This document shows positions 23,778 to 29,260 of a stretch of DNA of 29,260 nucleotides, piece by piece. Source of the DNA: an uncultured Gilliamella sp. (lineage in GTDB: Bacteria; Pseudomonadota; Gammaproteobacteria; Enterobacterales; Enterobacteriaceae). Made by a program: the position numbers and the translations under genes. Position 1 is the first letter of the stretch. Each line of letters starts with the position of its first letter. The stretch is taken from contig CALYQY010000021.1 of the NCBI GenBank assembly GCA_945291235.1, positions 1-29,260 of the forward strand, in the 5' to 3' direction. Below the pieces are notes generated by a model. That model was not told the origin of the DNA and did no database searches. It was given only the letters and a program-made list of their open reading frames with translations.

Positions 23778-25705
23778 TTGCTTAACGATTCAAGTTGCTC
23801 CCAACGTTCGAATACCGCTTCTAATTCGGCTTCCTTGTCAGTTAACGCTTGTAAAATGGGTCCGGTTACTTCGTGCGGTTGATTAAAAAAGTCACTTTGG
23901 CCAATTTGCGTTTGCAACTGATCAATCGCCGTTTCAAGCGCTTCAATCTTTTCCGGTAATTGCGCCAGTTCTCGTTGCTCATTATAACTAAGCTTCACTT
24001 TCTTTTTCGCAACCGATTCGCTGGCCGATGCCCCGCCGTTGGATGCCGTTTTTTTAGTAGCATCACTATTATTTGCCGGTGTTGGTACTGGAGCATTAAC
24101 CGGTTTTGCCTGTTGCTGTTGTTGCAAAGCATCGCTATAACCGCCGGCATAAATACCAATTTTGCCGTTATCTTCAAAAAACCAACATTGGGTAACGACG
24201 TTATCGACAAATTGCCGATCGTGACTAACCAGCAATACCGTACCTTGATAATCATTAACCAACTCTTCTAACAGTTCTAGCGTTTCAATATCAAGATCAT
24301 TGGTTGGCTCATCGAGCACTAATAAATTACTTGGCTTTAAAAACAGTTTAGCTAATAAAAGACGATTTCGTTCACCACCGGAGAGCGCTCTTACCGGCGT
24401 TCTTGCCCGTTTAGGCGGAAATAGAAAGTCTTGCAAATAACCCAGTACATGCCGAGACCTGCCATTGACCATGACTTCTTGCTTACCTTCCGCCAAATTA
24501 TCCATGACTGTTTTTTCCGGATCGAGCTCTAAACGGTACTGATCAAAATAGGCAACTTCCAATTTAGTACCACAGTGAACAGTGCCCGAAGTTGGCGTTA
24601 AATTGCCTAGCATCAATTTTAATAACGTGGTTTTACCAATTCCGTTCGGCCCAATTAAAGCGATTTTATCGCCACGTAAAACTTGCACGGAAAATTGATT
24701 AACCAGTAATTTATCTTCAATTTGATAAGTCACATTATCGAGTTCAAAGACAATTTTTCCTGAACGTAGCGCCTCTTCAATTTGCATTTTAGCGCTTCCC
24801 ATGACTTGACGACGCTGTGAATACTCTTGCCTCATCGCTTTTAGCGCTCGAACTCGTCCTTCATTTCGTGTTCGGCGGGCTTTAATGCCTTGACGGATCC
24901 AAACTTCTTCTTGTGCTAATTTTTTATCAAATTCAGCGTTTTGTAGCTCTTCGACCCGTAATGCTTCTTCTTTACCAAGCAAATAACTATCATAATCACC
25001 ACCCCACGAAGCGACTTTGCCTCGATCGAGATCGATAATCCGTGTCGCCATTTGACGAATGAACGAACGGTCATGCGAAATAAATACAATACTGCCGTTA
25101 AAGCTTTTTAAAAACTCTTCTAACCATTTAATCGTCTGGATATCCAAATGGTTGGTCGGTTCATCAAGTAATAGCACTGTAGGTTGGCAAACGAGAGCTT
25201 TCGCTAAAGCCGCTTTACGTAACCAGCCGCCTGACAGCGATGATAATAAATCATCGCCGTTTAAAGAAAGGGATGAAATGACATTTCGCACTCGATTATC
25301 GAGTTGCCAACCATTTTGCTGATCAAGCTGTTCTTGCATTTTAGCCAATTTGGCTAAGTTACTCTCACTTGGATCACGCTCAACTTGATGTGATAGCTCA
25401 TAATAATCTTTTAATAACTGAGCTTGCTGTTGTAAACCTTCTGCAACAAAATCAAACACAGTGCCTTTAATATCTCGAGGTGGATCTTGTTGCAGGCGAG
25501 AAACGACAACATTATTTTCATAAATAATTTGCCCTTCATCTAAAGGCACTTCTTTATTTAAAACTTTCAATAAGGTCGATTTACCGGCACCATTACGCCC
25601 AACAAGACAGACACGCTCATTAGCTTCAATCGACATATCGATATGGTCAAGCAGTGGGGCATCACTAAATGATAGATAAGCGTTAGTAAGATTAATTAAT
25701 GACAT
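23774..25705 (-). CDS. uup: Uup, ABC-F family ATPase
   Basis: Uup is a soluble ABC-F ATPase that binds the ribosome and DNA and limits transposon precise excision; it has no membrane domain. I start at the ATG at 25703-25705 (643 residues, MSLINLTNAYLSFSDAPLLD), which aligns with E. coli; the frame opens nine codons earlier at a TTG. Two ATP cassettes are complete: GRNGAGKST, LSGGWLRKAALAKAL, DEPTNHLD, then GPNGIGKTT, LSGGERNRLLLAKLF, DEPTNDLD. The linker between them is rich in Arg/Lys. The C-terminus (about 560-643) is the Uup-type DNA-binding coiled coil, preceded by a low-complexity Gln/Ala/Asn stretch. Confidence 0.96.
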   Translation of the reverse strand: MSLINLTNAYLSFSDAPLLDHIDMSIEANERVCLVGRNGAGKSTLLKVLNKEVPLDEGQIIYENNVVVSRLQQDPPRDIKGTVFDFVAEGLQQQAQLLKDYYELSHQVERDPSESNLAKLAKMQEQLDQQNGWQLDNRVRNVISSLSLNGDDLLSSLSGGWLRKAALAKALVCQPTVLLLDEPTNHLDIQTIKWLEEFLKSFNGSIVFISHDRSFIRQMATRIIDLDRGKVASWGGDYDSYLLGKEEALRVEELQNAEFDKKLAQEEVWIRQGIKARRTRNEGRVRALKAMRQEYSQRRQVMGSAKMQIEEALRSGKIVFELDNVTYQIEDKLLVNQFSVQVLRGDKIALIGPNGIGKTTLLKLMLGNLTPTSGTVHCGTKLEVAYFDQYRLELDPEKTVMDNLAEGKQEVMVNGRSRHVLGYLQDFLFPPKRARTPVRALSGGERNRLLLAKLFLKPSNLLVLDEPTNDLDIETLELLEELVNDYQGTVLLVSHDRQFVDNVVTQCWFFEDNGKIGIYAGGYSDALQQQQQAKPVNAPVPTPANNSDATKKTASNGGASASESVAKKKVKLSYNEQRELAQLPEKIEALETAIDQLQTQIGQSDFFNQPHEVTGPILQALTDKEAELEAVFERWEQLESLSK

Positions 25706-25900
25706 ATTTGTGGTTTTTATTTGGATATTCAATCATAAGGCGTTATTCTATCACAAAGTTGTCGTAAGCAACTAAGATCAATTATCAAAGATACACTTTA
25801 AGTCCTCACAGGAGTGAGAATCCATTTTCTCTTCTTTTTAATAAAAAACATATACAGCTATATTGATTAATCTTTGAAAATATTAATAATATTTGGGTAT

Positions 25901-25905
25901 GGAGG
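25901..25905 (+). promoter_or_regulatory. Ribosome-binding site that fixes the start of the 725-residue gene
   Basis: GGAGG ends 5 nt before the ATG at 25911. The frame opens earlier at an ATG at 25893 (six codons upstream), but that one has no ribosome-binding site, so 25911 is the start chosen. Confidence 0.75.
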
Positions 25906-25910
25906 TTATT

Positions 25911-28088
25911 ATGAGTCATATGTGGACATTTCAACGTGTCGGCGGATTAGATCAAGTTGTATTTAAAAATGCCGACGATATTATCAATTTACCTAATTTA
26001 GATCCCAAATTATGGGTAGCATTAAGTTGCCCAACAACCGGACTGGATTTTGATGAAAGAACGTTGGCACTATTGGATAGTGATAAGGACGGTCGGATCC
26101 GAATTCCCGATATATTAGATGCGATAAGTTGGACACAACAACGCATCGTCTCATTTAAAAGTATTTTAGCATCATCGCAAACCTTACCGATATCGCAAAT
26201 CGATACATCGAGCGAACAAGGTAAAAAGCTATCGGTTACCGCACACAGTATTTTAGCCAGTTTAGGCAAAAGCCAATCTGACTATTTAACGCAAGAAGAT
26301 GTGCAACAATCGATCAAGATCAATGCTGGTAAACTGTATAATGGTGATTTAATTTTCCCCCCTTCTGCCGAATTGTCATCAGAGATGCAAACGTTTATCC
26401 AAACAGCGATAAACACCACCGGTGCCAAAAAAGATATGAGCGGGCAAGACGGCATTGATTTGGACATCGCTAAAACGTTTGTTGAAAATTTAAAAACGTG
26501 GCAAAAGTGGCAAACCGATATTAGTCATACGCAAACGCCGTTTGGTGAAAATCAAGCTGAAATATGGAAATTAGTCCAAACCTTAAAACCAAAAATCGAT
26601 GACTATTTTCTTCGTGTAGCCTTGGCACAATACGCACCACAAGCACAAGGTGCTTTAAACGTGGATGAAAAATATATTGTCCCAACCGAAAACGGCTTAT
26701 TATCTGATGAAGCCCTTGCTGAGTTACCTTTATCGAAGATTGATACCGTCAGCGCCCTCGATTTAGTGAACGGGCTTAATCCACTTTGGAAAGCAAAAAT
26801 TAGCCGATTTAAAATGCTTGTTGCATCTGAGTTAGCAAATCCTGATCAGCTTACCCAACAAGAGTGGTTAAATATTCAAAACAGTCTTGAAGCTTACACC
26901 AGCTTAATTACCGCTAAACCGGAAATGGCGCAAGCAGATGTTACAACCAAACCAACTTCAAGTTTAGAAGATATCCCAAATCAGTTAATTAACTCTTTGG
27001 CATCAAGCGATTTATTAACTGCTTTTGAGCAAATGGTTGAACAAGATAATAAAACCCCTATTTCAGCATCCGATGTGCTTGTTTTAGAAAAGTTAGTGCT
27101 TTTTCACAAACACCTTTATCGCTTACTGGTTAACTTTGCCTCTTTTGCTGATTTCTTTTCGTTAGAAAAAAGAGCGGCTTTCCAACTAGGAAAACTTTAT
27201 ATCGACGGACGCTGTGCAACGCTTTGCGTAGCAGTTGATAATATTGCTAAACATTCCAATATGGCAAATTATTCAGAACTTTGCTTACTCTATTGTGAAT
27301 GTACCCGACATGATCAAAAACAGCTCATTGCAGCTGCGATGACTGCCGGTCAAGGCGATTTATTAATTGAAGGACGTAATGGCGTATTTATCGATAATAA
27401 CGGCAATGACTGGGATGCCAATGTTGTGAAGATGATCACTAAACCTATTAGTATTCAACAAGCTATTTGGGCACCTTATCAGCGTATTGGTCGCTTAATT
27501 ACCGAACAAATTAATAAATGGGCAACCAGTAAAGATGCGGATATCGAAAAATCCAGTGCACAGGTACTACAATCGCCTGAAAATAAATTTGATATTGGTA
27601 AAAGCGTGGGTATTTTTGCGGCTATCGGCTTAGCCATTGGGGCAATTGGTACCGCCTTAGCAACACTGTTTCAAGCGATATTTTCCTTGTCATGGTGGCA
27701 ATTCCCACTGGTCTTTATCGGGCTATTTCTGATTATTTCGGGGCCTTCGGTTATTTTGGCATGGTTGAAATTAAGACGAAGAACACTTGGTCCACTGCTT
27801 GAAGCTTCGGGCTGGGCGATTAACGGACAAGTTAAAATCAACTTCTTACTCGGTAAACTACTGACCAGTAAAGCTGAGCTACCGAAAAATGCTAAACGGA
27901 ATTTACGTGATCCGTTAAAAAGCCAGAATAAAAAATCGATGATGATACTTTTATGTGCAATCGTATTTGGGATTGGCATTACTGCCGGTTGGTTATGGTA
28001 TCAAGGTGATTTTCAGCGTTACTTTGAGCAGCCACAAGCACAATCAACCCAAAATGGCCAGCAGGAAGAAAATAATCAATATCGATAA
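25911..28088 (+). CDS. Uncharacterised large membrane protein with an EF-hand-like loop
   Basis: This is a 725-residue protein that I cannot assign to a named family. The N-terminus reads MSHMWTFQRVGGLDQVVFKN and is followed by LDPKLWVALSCPTTGLDFDE. Residues 56-67 (DSDKDGRIRIPD) form an almost canonical calcium-binding EF-hand loop: D1, D3, D5, G6, I8, with D rather than E at position 12. The region to about 560 is hydrophilic, mostly helical, with no signal peptide. A Gly/Asn/Asp-rich motif lies at about 487-502 (EGRNGVFIDNNGNDWD). Three membrane segments follow: about 563-591, 595-619 and 676-697, with a Gln/Asn-rich tail. This predicts a large cytoplasmic domain anchored by its C-terminus. 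It is a single gene with a strong ribosome-binding site, between uup and glyA, and codon use is like its neighbours'. Calcium binding is inferred from the loop alone. Confidence 0.85.
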   Translation: MSHMWTFQRVGGLDQVVFKNADDIINLPNLDPKLWVALSCPTTGLDFDERTLALLDSDKDGRIRIPDILDAISWTQQRIVSFKSILASSQTLPISQIDTSSEQGKKLSVTAHSILASLGKSQSDYLTQEDVQQSIKINAGKLYNGDLIFPPSAELSSEMQTFIQTAINTTGAKKDMSGQDGIDLDIAKTFVENLKTWQKWQTDISHTQTPFGENQAEIWKLVQTLKPKIDDYFLRVALAQYAPQAQGALNVDEKYIVPTENGLLSDEALAELPLSKIDTVSALDLVNGLNPLWKAKISRFKMLVASELANPDQLTQQEWLNIQNSLEAYTSLITAKPEMAQADVTTKPTSSLEDIPNQLINSLASSDLLTAFEQMVEQDNKTPISASDVLVLEKLVLFHKHLYRLLVNFASFADFFSLEKRAAFQLGKLYIDGRCATLCVAVDNIAKHSNMANYSELCLLYCECTRHDQKQLIAAAMTAGQGDLLIEGRNGVFIDNNGNDWDANVVKMITKPISIQQAIWAPYQRIGRLITEQINKWATSKDADIEKSSAQVLQSPENKFDIGKSVGIFAAIGLAIGAIGTALATLFQAIFSLSWWQFPLVFIGLFLIISGPSVILAWLKLRRRTLGPLLEASGWAINGQVKINFLLGKLLTSKAELPKNAKRNLRDPLKSQNKKSMMILLCAIVFGIGITAGWLWYQGDFQRYFEQPQAQSTQNGQQEENNQYR

Positions 28089-28099
28089 TGGCTTATACC

Positions 28100-28130
28100 T
28101 CACTTTCGCCGACCTTGCCGGCGAAAGTGA
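28100..28130. terminator. Bidirectional terminator between the 725-residue gene and glyA
   Basis: TCACTTTCGCCG (28100-28111) pairs perfectly with CGGCGAAAGTGA (28119-28130) around a 7-nt loop. It lies in the 48-bp gap between the two convergent stops. This is the most GC-rich stem in the window; T-tracts are short. Confidence 0.75.
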
Positions 28131-28136
28131 TTAACA

Positions 28137-29260
28137 TCAATGTTGATAAACCGGAAAACGATGACAAATCGCTAACACCTTTTGTTTAACTGATTGAATC
28201 GCTTGTTCATCATCAATGTTATCTAATACATCACAAATCCAATTAGCCACTTCACGTGCCTGCTCTTCTTTAAATCCTCGGCGAGTGATAGCCGGTGTAC
28301 CGATACGCACGCCGGATGTGACAAACGGGCTTTGTGGATCTTTAGGCACACTATTTTTATTAACCGTAATATTGGCACTGCCTAAAGCGGCGTCGGCCTC
28401 TTTACCGGTAATTTTTTTATCCACTAAATCAATTAAAAATAGATGATTATGTGTCTCGCCGGAAACCACTTTATAACCACGTTTTAAAATCACATCAACC
28501 ATGGCTTGAGCATTTTTAACCACTTGCTGTTGATAAGCTTGATAAGCCGGCTCCATTGCTTCTTTTAATGCGACCGCTTTGGCAGCAATCACATGCATTA
28601 ACGGCCCACCTTGAGCGCCCGGGAAGACCGCTGAATTTAATTTTTTATAAAGCTCATCACTGCCACCTTTCGCCAAAATCAGACCACCTCGTGGACCACC
28701 AAGCGTTTTATGCGTTGTGGTTGTTACCACATGTGCATGTGGAACAGGGTTAGGATAAACGCCCGCAGCCACTAAACCGGCAACATGCGCCATATCAACA
28801 AAAAAATAGGCGCCGACACTATCGGCAATTTCACGCATTCGTTTCCAATCGACGATGCCCGAATAAGCCGAAAATCCACCAATAATCATTTTGGGTTTTG
28901 ACTCAGTCGCAATTTTCGCTAATTGGTCATAATCAATATGTCCTGTTTCATCCACGCCATAAGCGACAATATTATAAAACTTGCCGGAAAAACTAACCGG
29001 AGCACCATGAGTCAAATGCCCGCCTTCGGATAAATTCATTCCAAGTACGGTATCACCAATATTTAATAATGCACTATAGACAGCAAAATTAGCCTGCGAT
29101 CCGGAATGGGGTTGCACATTCGCATAATCGGCGCCAAATAGCGCTTTGGCTCGTTCAATAGCAAGTTGCTCAACAATATCAACATATTCACAACCACCGT
29201 AATAGCGCTTACCTGGATAGCCTTCAGCATATTTGTTAGTTAATTGAGTACCCTGTGCCT
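28137..29260 (-). CDS. glyA: Serine hydroxymethyltransferase (N-terminus beyond the right edge)
   Basis: GlyA converts serine and tetrahydrofolate to glycine and 5,10-methylene-tetrahydrofolate, the main source of one-carbon units. The visible 373 residues align with E. coli GlyA from about residue 46 ([16 protein letters not shown]) to the end, so about 45 N-terminal residues are missing. The PLP lysine lies in [50 protein letters not shown] and [15 protein letters not shown] are also present. The reading frame runs unbroken to the window edge; the first internal ATG (29117) is not the start. Confidence 0.98.
   Translation of the reverse strand, partial: AQGTQLTNKYAEGYPGKRYYGGCEYVDIVEQLAIERAKALFGADYANVQPHSGSQANFAVYSALLNIGDTVLGMNLSEGGHLTHGAPVSFSGKFYNIVAYGVDETGHIDYDQLAKIATESKPKMIIGGFSAYSGIVDWKRMREIADSVGAYFFVDMAHVAGLVAAGVYPNPVPHAHVVTTTTHKTLGGPRGGLILAKGGSDELYKKLNSAVFPGAQGGPLMHVIAAKAVALKEAMEPAYQAYQQQVVKNAQAMVDVILKRGYKVVSGETHNHLFLIDLVDKKITGKEADAALGSANITVNKNSVPKDPQSPFVTSGVRIGTPAITRRGFKEEQAREVANWICDVLDNIDDEQAIQSVKQKVLAICHRFPVYQH

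Noticed and set aside
25804..25818. Short inverted repeat CTCAC-AGGA-GTGAG upstream of the 725-residue gene
   Set aside because: A 5-bp stem without conserved context is too short to support as an operator or terminator.

Overview
This 29.3-kb window is an ordinary chromosomal stretch of an AT-rich gammaproteobacterium. Protein similarity to Escherichia coli is very high throughout (CydA, SucC, Fur, ClsA, ApbC and NudF can be aligned by eye) and gene order partly follows enteric bacteria, but several neighbours found in E. coli are missing. The low GC content, the incomplete sdh-suc cluster and the trimmed operons suggest a host-associated lineage near Orbaceae (Gilliamella/Frischella type). 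That placement is inference from recall, not from a search.

Region 1 (1-7230, minus strand) is the E. coli-like block sucCD - cydABX - ybgC-tolQRA. It combines succinyl-CoA synthetase, the cytochrome bd oxidase with its small CydX subunit, and the start of the Tol-Pal envelope system; tolA runs off the left edge. A perfect FNR-type site lies in front of cydA. The sdhCDAB-sucAB genes that precede sucCD in E. coli are absent here; fldA-fur lies there instead, divergently oriented.

Region 2 (7409-11019, plus strand) holds fldA-fur (flavodoxin and the iron regulator, with a Fur-box-like sequence inside the first codons of fur), then yciB-yciA-clsA (inner membrane protein, acyl-CoA thioesterase, cardiolipin synthase).

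Region 3 (11090-14205) is the tolC locus: nudF and cpdA on the minus strand, divergent from tolC. A strong CRP-type site precedes cpdA, the gene for the enzyme that destroys cAMP.

Region 4 (14333-17312) looks like an accessory insertion between tolC and metG. It has a LysR regulator divergent from a Rossmann-fold oxidoreductase and a short-chain dehydrogenase, with a long dyad between the divergent starts. A decayed stretch with small ORFs follows.

Region 5 (17313-23755) contains metG divergent from apbC/mrp, a secreted class A acid phosphatase, and after a 437-bp regulatory region the thiol peroxidase gene tpx and a SotB-like efflux transporter. The regulatory region carries a perfect CRP core and a Fur-like palindrome.

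Region 6 (23774-29260) has the ABC-F ATPase gene uup, a 725-residue uncharacterised membrane protein with one EF-hand-like calcium loop (the least explained gene in the window), and glyA, which runs off the right edge.

I saw no rRNA, tRNA, insertion sequence, CRISPR array or prophage.
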